A stretch of 64,000 bases of DNA. It comes from Bradyrhizobium ontarionense (GTDB taxonomy: Bacteria; Pseudomonadota; Alphaproteobacteria; Rhizobiales; Xanthobacteraceae). The DNA is taken from assembly GCF_021088345.1 (NCBI RefSeq), contig NZ_CP088156.1:3968001-4032000 (forward strand), read 5' to 3'. The notes under the pieces are model-generated. The model was not told the DNA's origin. It saw only the letters and a program-made list of their open reading frames with translations, and ran no database searches. The first letter of the stretch is position 1, and every line of letters starts with the position of its first letter. This document shows, piece by piece, positions 43,475-51,355 of this stretch. The translations under genes were made by a program, and so were the position numbers.

Positions 43475-45463
43475 TTAAAGCGGCTCTGACAAGGGCAGAT
43501 CGGCAATGGCGCGAGCAAGTTGTCTGACGGAACGGGCTTGCCAGATCAGCCTGAGCGGAATGTCTCGGTTCACCCGCTCGCCTAGCACATTTGCCAGTAT
43601 TGCTCCTTTCAAGGAATCCATTCCAAGTGTTGCGATGGAAATAGGAGCATCCGGACTTGGCACTGCGTGTTTTCCATTGTCCGCCAACCATTTCAGCAGG
43701 AATGCTTCCATATCGGCCACGGTCGCTTCAATGGCAGGTGCCGGCACTGGTATTTCAGCATCGATTTGCCGTGGCGGAACATTCTGGCGCGAAGATTCGA
43801 ATTCACCGCGTAACAGCATCCCTTGACAGGCCTTCCTTTTGACCTTGCCACTGGTCGTTTTCGGAATGGTGCCGCGTTTAACCAGAATCAGGTCAGCAAG
43901 AAGAATTCCATGATTTTCCCGCACTGCCGCCCTGGCGCACTGCTCCGCCGATTCGATCGCATGCAGGCTTGCGCCTGGTACCAGCTCATGCAGCGCCACT
44001 ACCGCTTCTGTACTGTCTGCCTCCTGCCTGCCCACCACGGCGCCCGTCGAACCAAGACACTGGTGAGACAGCGAAATCGTTGTCTCGATGTCATTCGGAT
44101 GAATGTTGCGGCCTCGAATATTGATGATGTCGCTGAGGCGCCCAGTAACGAACAGCTGTCCATCGTGCAAAAACCCCAGATCGCCGGTACATAAAAATGG
44201 TCCAGTACCATCCGCTAATATCCCACCAAAACTGTGCTGGCTGGCCTGATCATCATTCCAGTAACGCGTGGATATGCTGAGTCCTCTTACCCATATTTCT
44301 CCTTCACGGCCATCGGGCAGCGGAAGTCTGCGCTCGCGGTCAATGATTCTCAGCAGCAAATCTGGCAGCGGCGTTCCGCAAGAAACGACCTGTCTTTCGT
44401 CGCCTGGCGCTGCATGCGTTCTCCACAGCATCGATGGAGCATCTATCGTCACTGCCAGTGTCGCTTCGGCCAGACCATAGGCCGGTGTCAACGCGTTGGG
44501 GCTCAGCCCATAAGGTGCAAAAACAGCATTGAATTGTTGCAGAGTGTGCTCGCGTACTGGCTCCGCTCCGGTAAGAGCCGTTTGCAGACATGTCAGGTCC
44601 AGTGGTCGAGCGTGCCGCTGGCGGGCGCACAAATCGTAGGCAAAATTCGGCGCCAGGGTTACGGTTGCGCGATACTCGCTGATTGCCTCCATCCACAGAC
44701 CTGGATTCGCCAAAAAAGCGGTCGACGGCATCAAGGTTAGCGGGATCCCCTCAAAGAGAGGCTGGAACACAAGGCCGATCAGCCCCATGTCGTGATACAG
44801 CGGAAGCCAACCGAGGTAGCTTTGACCGGGCGTGGTACTGAGCCTCGTCCGCGTCTGCTGCAAACACACCAACAACTGTTGATGCGTGACTACGACTCCG
44901 CGGGGAAAGCGTGTAGAACCGGAAGAGTACTGGAGCAGCGCGATGTCGGCGCCTTGGCTTGTGGAATTGAAAGCAGGAAGTACGGCGATATCAAGTGCGC
45001 TTTCAGAGTCAGCATCGACCCATGCCATTGACGAGAGCACGCTGCCAGCCAAGCCACCAGGGAGCCCTTCCCTCCGGAACCCCGCCGAAACAACAGCCGA
45101 GGCCTCACAATCGCTGGCGATTCTCTCGACGTGGCCAAGGGCACTTTCCGAGGACGGCGTTACGGCAGGAACCGGAACGAGACCGGCAGCCATTGAGGCC
45201 AATACAGCAAGGGCAAAATACTGGCTATGGGGACCGACAACAAGTACACGAGCGCCCGGATTGATTTCGCGGGACAAGCGCCTGGCAAGCTGCACTATTC
45301 GTTGGGACAACTCCGCCGCCGACCATTCGGCAACTACGGCTCCTTTGCGATTGAGATAACGCAATGCGAGAGCCGCGGGTTGGCGCTGCGCATTTAAAAG
45401 CACGATGTCCGGCAGCGTTAGCGCCGGCCGATCGCTACTGATGGGAACAGGTGTATTACCCAT
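43475..45463 (-). CDS. Fatty-acyl-AMP ligase fused to an acyl carrier protein (FAAL-ACP)
   Basis: The protein has 662 residues. The FAAL body shows LQYSSGSTRFPRGVVVTHQQ, GWLPLYHDMGLIG, TPAYGLAEATLAV and RLSDIINIRGRNIHPNDIE, the wording of FAAL proteins that load fatty acids onto carrier domains of NRPS or PKS systems. Residues about 575-655 are a carrier domain, with the phosphopantetheine Ser in LGMDSLKGA. It is convergent with the acyl ligase (22 bases between stops), so it has its own promoter. It probably supplies the acyl chain for the starter C domain of NRPS 1. Start at 45463; the ribosome site is weak. Confidence 0.9.
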   Translation of the reverse strand: MGNTPVPISSDRPALTLPDIVLLNAQRQPAALALRYLNRKGAVVAEWSAAELSQRIVQLARRLSREINPGARVLVVGPHSQYFALAVLASMAAGLVPVPAVTPSSESALGHVERIASDCEASAVVSAGFRREGLPGGLAGSVLSSMAWVDADSESALDIAVLPAFNSTSQGADIALLQYSSGSTRFPRGVVVTHQQLLVCLQQTRTRLSTTPGQSYLGWLPLYHDMGLIGLVFQPLFEGIPLTLMPSTAFLANPGLWMEAISEYRATVTLAPNFAYDLCARQRHARPLDLTCLQTALTGAEPVREHTLQQFNAVFAPYGLSPNALTPAYGLAEATLAVTIDAPSMLWRTHAAPGDERQVVSCGTPLPDLLLRIIDRERRLPLPDGREGEIWVRGLSISTRYWNDDQASQHSFGGILADGTGPFLCTGDLGFLHDGQLFVTGRLSDIINIRGRNIHPNDIETTISLSHQCLGSTGAVVGRQEADSTEAVVALHELVPGASLHAIESAEQCARAAVRENHGILLADLILVKRGTIPKTTSGKVKRKACQGMLLRGEFESSRQNVPPRQIDAEIPVPAPAIEATVADMEAFLLKWLADNGKHAVPSPDAPISIATLGMDSLKGAILANVLGERVNRDIPLRLIWQARSVRQLARAIADLPLSEPL

Positions 45464-45667
45464 TCGCCGGATGACGGACAGGACGAGACGAGCACGATGG
45501 AGAAAGTGGAATCAGCAGAAAGGCTGCAACTTCCCTCCCTGATGTCAACTCCACCTGTAATCCTGACAGGAAGCTACGAACGCCGCGCCAAGGACCGGCT
45601 GACAGCACTCGCGTCTGCCTGATGACCGCCATCCACGTGTGCATCTTGAGGCTTTCTCGGCGACCTC

Positions 45668-46315
45668 CTAGACGAGCTTCCGGTATAGCACCGTCGATAT
45701 GCTGGCAATTGAGGCCGTGAACGTCTTCGCCAGCTCAGGGCCGGCATTGGCCAGAACGGTCCCCAGCGGATCATCGATCTTTTGCAGGTCTCCCAGTGAC
45801 TTCAGCGGGAATTGCAAGGTTACGACCGGGCCCTTCCCGCCTCCGATCGTACTGGCGTAAACATACACCTCATGTTTATGCAGCCCGCCCAGCTTGCCAA
45901 GCAGATCCAGATCAGTGCTCAAGACACCATAGGTCGAAAGTTTCAGATTGATGTTGTACAGGAAGGCCGGGGCTGCGGCAGGCTCTTTGGCGTGAACCTT
46001 ACTTGCTCCCGGTTTGAAGGTATGGAGGCTGGTTGTCACCGAACCGACAAGTTCGTGAAGATCCAGCTTCGCTGTTTCTCCTGTCTGAAGCGGGTGTTTG
46101 AAAGAGTCGAGCGCTGCGGCGCTATCGAAAGGAAAGATCCATAATACTTCCGGGCCACCAGCGACACTTCCATACACGCTACTCTCGCCGTTAAATCGAC
46201 TGTGTATTTCTTCGAGATTCAGAAGATCTGTCCCGCAGGGTGCACCTTTCGGGGTAAGAATGAAATGGGTAATCAGCTGCCATTTCCGTCCCAGGATTGT
46301 TGCTGTCTTGGCCAA
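45668..46315 (-). CDS. Conserved-looking hypothetical protein with two similar halves
   Basis: The protein has 215 residues from a TTG start with a strong GGAGGG ribosome site 6 bases upstream. Two halves share a layout: a beta-strand, a VYGS or VYAS block, then a strand with FPF/FPL, SxxxLxxxxxPL and a helix (about 45-85 and about 145-195). This suggests a duplicated ferredoxin-like (dimeric alpha/beta barrel) fold. No signal peptide is visible. It lies 204 bases upstream of FAAL-ACP in the same direction, at the edge of the cluster. Function unknown; a cyclase- or monooxygenase-type small barrel is one option. Confidence 0.65.
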   Translation of the reverse strand: MAKTATILGRKWQLITHFILTPKGAPCGTDLLNLEEIHSRFNGESSVYGSVAGGPEVLWIFPFDSAAALDSFKHPLQTGETAKLDLHELVGSVTTSLHTFKPGASKVHAKEPAAAPAFLYNINLKLSTYGVLSTDLDLLGKLGGLHKHEVYVYASTIGGGKGPVVTLQFPLKSLGDLQKIDDPLGTVLANAGPELAKTFTASIASISTVLYRKLV

Positions 46316-47460
46316 TTGACACCCTCCTTAGGTTAAGTATTGTTTCTACAATGGTTGGTCCCAAAAAAGAGATTGGCGCTTGAGGCGACTACACGTGTGA
46401 CATCCCCAGCGGTCGATGTCGGCGGAGCGCTGGCTGAAATAGCTATAGCGCACAAGATCGCGGCGACCGCGATAGACTGGATTTCATCGTTCACTTACCG
46501 ACGCCCTGAACGTCATGGCTAGCGGACATCACACTGATTGCCCGCCGACGATGACATCATACTTTGAAGGCCTGCCATCTGGCAGCGACGGAGCGAAACA
46601 AACTTGCGACATCGGGGATCTTCCGGCCACCGACGATAAAGTCGCGAAGGTTGTAAACGACGCTCGATACTACGTCAAGTAAATTTGCCCACTAAGTTTT
46701 CGCCGCGAGCAAAAGCGCGGCACGCGCCCTGACCGGCCAGCACCGGAGAGCCCAAGCCATGTCCATGGCTTGGCGTTCGCACGGCGATGCTCTTTTATCT
46801 TGCCCCGAAACGTCGCCAGATTCCGACTGGCTCTCTACAACCCTATTAGTTCGCACATTCGCGCGTCATGTCGTACTCCAGGCGGTTCTGGAGAAGAAAC
46901 GGCGATCGCGAAACAAGCCGAGAACGTTTGCTGCCATCAATGCGCGCGGCGTCCGACGGAACGGCAGGTTGGCAGCCGCCACGAAGCCCAACTGACCGGT
47001 ATGGAAAATGTCGCGGTGTGGTTCGCCACCAAAGGTCGTGATTGATAGGACAACAACGTCCAACTGATTTTATGACCAGCTGAATTGGCTGCAAACAAAT
47101 AGCCGGAACGGGAGCAAAATTCCGCCGCGCGAGTTGTTTTCCAGCTCGCTCGATATGACCGTGGCGGAACACGATTCCGCGATCTACGTCGATCGGCCAA
47201 CGACTCGTTTCATGATCAAATCCGACGCCCGGCGTGCGCCCACGGTGCAAGGCACAAGCGCTTCGAGGGTTGGGTTGCCCGGCCCGCCAATCGACCGCGA
47301 CTTGACATGCGGCGGTGTCAGTCGCGCCCGAAGCCACGCCGGAGCAAGCGTTAGCACTCGTGCTAACACTGGTCAGCGCTGCCAAGCGCCCGTGCGCCGT
47401 GGCAGCGATGCTCCAGATCGAACGGTTCCTTGGCAAACCGAGCGCAGATCGAGTGCGTCA
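46316..47460. other. 1.1-kb region without a supported gene
   Basis: Several short frames exist on both strands but none shows a family signature. A 43-codon frame at 46551-46682 (MTSYFEGLPSGSDG onwards) is AT-richer and may be a remnant. A perfect 10-base inverted repeat with a 2-base centre (CCAAGCCATG/CATGGCTTGG) lies at 46752-46773. A second perfect palindrome lies at 47350-47367. The stretch marks the right edge of the NRPS cluster and the start of element debris. Confidence 0.45.
47350..47367. promoter_or_regulatory. Perfect 18-base palindrome, possible operator
   Basis: GTTAGCACTCGTGCTAAC is two 8-base arms around TC. A near copy, TTAGCACTAGTGCTA, occurs at 63767-63781. The arms resemble the half-sites of the HrcA/CIRCE element, but the spacing is far too short for CIRCE, so another repressor is more likely. 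Confidence 0.4.
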
Positions 47461-47973
47461 TCATGGCTTCCTGGTCCGCACCGGAACTGCACGTCCGATG
47501 ACGTCCGACGTCGCAGTTAGACCAAAATATCGGCCGTCCAACGAGCTGTCCGACTGCCAGTTCATGAGGAAGAGCTCGCCATCGCCAATGATCCGGCAGC
47601 GCCGCCAGTCCGGCAACGGCCGGCCGCGGCTGTCGCTCCCTCGCGCGACGCCGACCTCGACGCCATCGACCGCGATTGCATGATGGCTTCGGCAAACGGT
47701 CTGGCCGAGAAGAGCGAGAATGCGCTTCAACATCGGCACGCCATTCGGCAGATAGCCGCCATCAGCCAGCCATTCCGCGAGTGCCCCCCGCGGCAGAACC
47801 ACGACGAGCTCGGTGACGTACCATTGACGGACCTGCTGCACCGCATAGAGCCCTAGCGGCACGCTATCGGACGCGTTCCACATAAGCAGCGGACGAGGTC
47901 TGAACAGTCCAGCTCCGATCAAGAGCGACGCACCGGCAAACATGGCGACGACAATCGGCAGCCGCCTCGTCAT
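47461..47973 (-). CDS. traF: TraF-type S26 signal peptidase of a conjugative element
   Basis: The protein has 170 residues, starting MTRRLPIVVAMFAGASLLIG, a single N-terminal membrane segment. The S26 catalytic Ser is in WNASDSVPLGLY and the Lys in MLKRILALLGQTVC; the closing block reads GDGELFLMNWQSDSSLDGRYFG and then VIGRAVPV. TraF-type peptidases mature conjugative pilin in Ti/RP4-like systems. In rhizobial elements this gene sits among parA, repA, lytic transglycosylase and DUF2840 genes; none is recognised here, so it appears stranded. The gene itself looks intact. Confidence 0.8.
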   Translation of the reverse strand: MTRRLPIVVAMFAGASLLIGAGLFRPRPLLMWNASDSVPLGLYAVQQVRQWYVTELVVVLPRGALAEWLADGGYLPNGVPMLKRILALLGQTVCRSHHAIAVDGVEVGVARGSDSRGRPLPDWRRCRIIGDGELFLMNWQSDSSLDGRYFGLTATSDVIGRAVPVRTRKP

Positions 47974-48829
47974 GGCATCACGCTCCGGCGATGCAGCCAC
48001 GCGCGGTGCCGCAATTGCGTGTATCCGCGAGACCTTCAGGCAGCTTTGCAAAGATGAATCGATCCTCGCCGAGATCGCCGCGGCGGCGGCCCCCTACCTG
48101 CCTGTGGCCATCCGCTCGTTCCTGGGGCCGGCATCAGACATCGTGGGCACAACGCCCGAGAACACGCTGATGCTGACCGATTCATTCCGGCAGCGCTATC
48201 TCCGCGACGACGTTGACTGGCAACGTGACCTCCGCCCGCAAGTCGAAGATTTCCTGCGTGCCAAAGTCCCCCAAAGCTCGTTGCTGCGCCTGATACTGGA
48301 CGCCCACGTATCGGTCGCCTTCATCGCTGGCGCCACGTTGGATGTAAAATCCGGCGTTTCGATTGAACTGGTGCAGAAGGGCAGAGTCGGATCTCGCGTG
48401 TGGCGTGCGGACGACGGTTCCGAACGCGAAGCGCAGGCGTTCGAACTCGCGGAGCACAAGCTCGGCGACGGACCGGAGATCGCGGTCGCCATCAGCATCG
48501 CTCAATCCGTAGAAGCCGCCGCCCGCTCCTACTGCGCGGCGTCGCTACCGAACGTCGGTCGCCTAGTGGTTTTCGCGCTCGGACCGAGCCAACGCGCCGT
48601 GCTTGGGGGCGGGCACGCTGCGGCGCTCGCGGAATCCGTGGCGAACCATCTGCACTCGATCAAGCGAAACGAGATCGACGTCATCACGCACGTCTTCGCA
48701 GCTGCGCCGAATGCGCTGGTCTTCTATCTTGGCCAGCAGCACCAGGCGATCGCTCCCTGCATCAGTTACGAATACGATTTCGACCGACGCGGTAACAAGA
48801 GCTATCAGCCTTCGACGATCGTTGACTGA
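47942..48829 (+). CDS. SAVED-domain protein (cyclic-oligonucleotide sensor type)
   Basis: The frame has 295 codons. From about residue 110 it follows the SAVED pattern: DAHVSVAFIAGATLDVKSG, then IELVQKG and SRVWRA; later AVAISIAQSVEAAARSYC, then VITHVFAAAPNALVFYLGQQ and ISYEYDF ending with YQPSTIV. SAVED domains bind cyclic oligonucleotides in CBASS and type III CRISPR effectors. The first 40-70 residues are weakly supported and overlap the traF start on the other strand, so the true start may lie further in or an N-terminal domain may be lost. A DUF2235 frame follows after 23 bases with a strong AAGGAGG site. No CD-NTase is visible. Confidence 0.72.
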   Translation: MATTIGSRLVMASRSGDAATRGAAIACIRETFRQLCKDESILAEIAAAAAPYLPVAIRSFLGPASDIVGTTPENTLMLTDSFRQRYLRDDVDWQRDLRPQVEDFLRAKVPQSSLLRLILDAHVSVAFIAGATLDVKSGVSIELVQKGRVGSRVWRADDGSEREAQAFELAEHKLGDGPEIAVAISIAQSVEAAARSYCAASLPNVGRLVVFALGPSQRAVLGGGHAAALAESVANHLHSIKRNEIDVITHVFAAAPNALVFYLGQQHQAIAPCISYEYDFDRRGNKSYQPSTIVD

Positions 48830-48852
48830 TCCTGCTGCGGCAAGGAGGACAA

Positions 48853-49151
48853 ATGAAACGTCTTGCGATCTTCCTCGACGGCACCTGGAATACGCTGAAC
48901 AACAACACGAACGTCTGCGGCTGAAGTCTCCGACCTCCGATACCGCCGACCAGCGCGTCTACTATTCTCAGGGGGTTGGCACCCGACGCGGCGAATTTTG
49001 CGCGAGGCGCGTCACCGGGTGGGGCATCGATGATGAGATTATCGAAGCCTACGCTAGGCTGATCCAGAATTTCGACGACGGCGACGAGATCTTCATCTTC
49101 GGTTTCAGCCGCGGCGCGTATACAGCACGCAGCCTTAAGTGCTTGATTTGA
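48853..49151 (+). pseudogene. DUF2235 (Tle1-like) alpha/beta hydrolase, frameshifted and truncated
   Basis: It starts MKRLAIFLDGTWNTLNNNTNV, the standard DUF2235 opening, behind an AAGGAGG site. One base is missing at about 48917 (TG where TGG, giving VWRLKS, is expected); in the next frame the text continues DQRVYYSQGVGTR, then DDGDEIFIFGFSRGAYTARSL, which contains the nucleophile motif GFSRGA. About 100 codons remain of a usual 350-500. The sequence ends at the tRNA-Arg fragment. Relatives include phospholipase effectors of type VI secretion. Next to a SAVED gene it may have been the effector of a defence pair. Confidence 0.75.
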
Positions 49152-49152
49152 A

Positions 49153-49206
49153 TGGCGCGCCCGAAACGATTCGAACGTCCGCCCCTCAGATTCGTAGTCC
49201 GAGGGC
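49153..49206 (-). tRNA. 3' half of tRNA-Arg (anticodon ACG), probable attachment-site scar
   Basis: Reading the minus strand, the anticodon arm CTCGGA-CTACGAA-TCTGAG has loop CTACGAA with anticodon ACG. It is followed by a T-arm with GTTCGAATC and the 3' acceptor end CGGGCGCGCCA, including encoded CCA. The 5' half (acceptor 5' strand and D-arm) is absent upstream, so this is not a working gene. The 3' ends of tRNA genes are the usual target of integrases, and the copy left at the far end of an element is such a fragment. It abuts the truncated DUF2235 gene. Confidence 0.72.
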
Positions 49207-49660
49207 CGAGCACGCGAAGTCGCCCAGTGGCTGGAACTTGTGGAGGAACGTTAGGCCGGAGAACGACGCCTGTCCTGGATAGCCCGCTGCCGTCCGTCAA
49301 TGCTTATTCGACGGATATTCGACGACCTTGGCGATCAGCACGCTAAATCGTTGATTTATTGGCGCTCCCTAGGGAAGAGAAAAAAGACTAACGAATCAAG
49401 GTGTTTGCCAGTTTTCTAACCCTGAAATCTGGCACGGAGCCACAATGACTATTTCGACGATTGGCAAACAGGCGCGCTCCGCACAGATCAGCAATTTTCG
49501 CTGCGAACCGCTGCCGGCAGATCCGGCTCAGGTCCTGACTGTCTCCGGACGATGCTCAGACTGTCGCGCCTTGGCCGCGCCCTCGGTTCCATCGCTCTCC
49601 AGCCCTTCCGGACGCCTCTGAAGTGCTTCAAAGGAGATTGGTGAGGACCCAAGGCCGAGC
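49207..49660. other. Region without a supported gene, with a second att-like end
   Basis: No reading frame is recognised. TTGATTTATTGGCGC at 49351-49365 resembles TTGATTTGAATGGCGC at 49144-49159, the edge of the tRNA fragment. It is followed by CTCCCTAGGG, which would fit the last acceptor bases of another tRNA, but too little remains to name it. Confidence 0.35.
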
Positions 49661-49840
49661 CTAAAGCATGATGGCATTGAGTTTGGTAGGCTGAATTTTT
49701 GAGGTAATTGAAGCATTCTTCAGCGGTGAAGGCGTCGAGAGCTTCGGCAATCGCGTCGCAAACAGCATCGACGGTTCGCGCTGCAGCTTTGCGGAGAAGG
49801 TGCTTGAGCTTGGCAAAGACTTGTTCGATCGGATTCGGGC
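49661..49840 (-). mobile_element. IS630-family transposase, C-terminal remnant
   Basis: Minus-strand translation to the TAG at 49661 gives PNPIEQVFAKLKHLLRKAA, then TVDAVCDAIAEALDAF and ECFNYLKNSAY. The NPIEQVFAKLK block carries the last catalytic Glu of the IS630 DDE domain. Only the last 60 codons exist; upstream the sequence changes to an unrelated transporter tail. Confidence 0.8.
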
Positions 49841-49849
49841 ATTTAGCTG

Positions 49850-50011
49850 GCGCCCTCGATCACCGGCTTCGTCGGCGGACAGTTCGGCCTTGCGGCGGTC
49901 TATATCGGCGTGGCCGTTCTGATGGGCGTCATCAGCCTGTTGGCGGGCTGCCGATGCGGCCAGGCGCACCGCTGGCCGGATATCTCACACGATCTTGGCA
50001 CAACCGCTTGA
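49850..50011 (+). pseudogene. C-terminal tail of an MFS-type transporter
   Basis: The plus-strand frame reads APSITGFVGGQFGLAAVYIGVAVLMGVISLLAG and ends with a hydrophilic tail at TGA 50009-50011. It looks like the last membrane helix of a major-facilitator protein. The rest is missing, cut at the IS630 remnant. It overlaps the end of the convergent glycosyltransferase gene by 27 bases. Confidence 0.45.
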
Positions 50012-51292
50012 TTGAGCTTGTGTGGCTCGCACTTTGGAGGCTGTGACCATCGTTGCCAGTGCAGACCGAATCCAGCCGTCGACCTCCTCGAAAGGCATCT
50101 TGAGCTGTTCCTCTGCGGTTAGGCGGCGGCCATTGGAGGTCACACCACCGGCAGCGACCTCGAGGACCTTCCTGATGTTTTCCTGCGTCCAAAGCTTTTC
50201 CCGGACCAGGCTGGCGACGTGTTCATTGTGAGCCAGCTTGTACTTTTCGATCACATAGACGAAGCCGTGCAGCTTCTGCCACCACACGTTGACATTGGTG
50301 AGCGCGATCCAAGTCGTCTCGCTGTCGGAGTCTACCGAAACGATGGGGACAATCGCAACCGGCGCGCCGCTGGTCTTTAGATAGCCGACGATGTCAAAAT
50401 CGACGCAGAAGTCGAAAACGTCCATGCGTTCGAGCAGGCCGAAGAGATATTCCCGTTCGAACATCTTGAACGGGCAGGTGACGTCCCCGAGAAGCAGGTC
50501 GAAATCCAGCAGTGCGTGGACGCGCTTCAAGATGTAGTTGGCGTAAGATTCGCTCTCGCGCGTCGTCTGCCATTCGGAAATGCGCGTGGCCCGGCGGTCG
50601 CCGATCGCCGCCTTTTTCCCTTTGCCCACCAGTTCGTGCAGGAAGAGCCCGATCTGGCCCAGATGATTACTGTTGTCGCAGTCGGTGTACATGACATAGT
50701 CGTGCCCGTCCTTCGCGGCCTGCTGCATGCCATGGAGGATCGCCCCGCCCTTCGTCGAGGACGTCGCGCCGTCGAGCTTGGACAGGGGCAGCTCCGGGGA
50801 CGGCAGGGCGTTGCGGAGCTTGAGCAGGAAGATATTCTTCCATCCTGCCTCGTCGACGATGGCCTGTGCGACCTCGAGGCTTCCGTCGGGACACTCGTCG
50901 TCGACGATGTAGATGCTCCAGGTCACCGGCGTGTCGCGGAACAGCCACTCCAGCTCCGCCACCTTGGCGCGCAAGGCGTCTTCGCCGGTCGGATTGTCTG
51001 CGGAATACGGCTGGAGGCGCCGAACCTCCTTCCACACCGCAAAGACGATGCCGATGCTGAGCTTCCGGTCGATGGTCTGGATGAAGCGCCGCGCCTCCGC
51101 CAGGAAGGCGACGAGTTCGGCGAGCACTTCGTCGCCTTTGGCGACGCCGAGGATGGATGTCCGGTCTGTGATATTTTCGGCTACCAGCAGATCGGCAACG
51201 CGGAATGCGTTGGCGCGATAGGTCCAGGAGCTCAGGAACCGGACGACATAATCATTGTCCGGCACGATCTTGGCGGTCTTTGTCGCGGCCAT
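49985..51292 (-). CDS. GT-A-fold glycosyltransferase-like protein
   Basis: From the ATG at 51292 (MAATKTAKIVPDND) the protein has 435 residues; a TTG start six codons earlier is possible. The centre looks like a family 2-type GT-A domain: WSIYIVDDECPDGSLEVAQ, STKGGAILHGMQQA, and YVMYTDCDNSNHLGQIG with a DxDN metal/nucleotide motif, then GDRRATRISEW. No membrane segment is visible. It is the last gene of the minus-strand sugar operon, 63 bases after the molybdenum hydroxylase large subunit. A transferase at the end of a catabolic-looking operon is unusual. Confidence 0.72.
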   Translation of the reverse strand: MAATKTAKIVPDNDYVVRFLSSWTYRANAFRVADLLVAENITDRTSILGVAKGDEVLAELVAFLAEARRFIQTIDRKLSIGIVFAVWKEVRRLQPYSADNPTGEDALRAKVAELEWLFRDTPVTWSIYIVDDECPDGSLEVAQAIVDEAGWKNIFLLKLRNALPSPELPLSKLDGATSSTKGGAILHGMQQAAKDGHDYVMYTDCDNSNHLGQIGLFLHELVGKGKKAAIGDRRATRISEWQTTRESESYANYILKRVHALLDFDLLLGDVTCPFKMFEREYLFGLLERMDVFDFCVDFDIVGYLKTSGAPVAIVPIVSVDSDSETTWIALTNVNVWWQKLHGFVYVIEKYKLAHNEHVASLVREKLWTQENIRKVLEVAAGGVTSNGRRLTAEEQLKMPFEEVDGWIRSALATMVTASKVRATQAQSSGCAKIV

Positions 51293-51355
51293 GTCAGTTC
51301 TACACTCCAATCCGGCGATCCATCGCGATTGCTCGATGTGCTGTGCGAAGGGCGA

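Noticed and set aside
49351..49375. A complete tRNA gene
   Set aside because: Only about 16 bases look like an acceptor end; no anticodon or T-arm follows.
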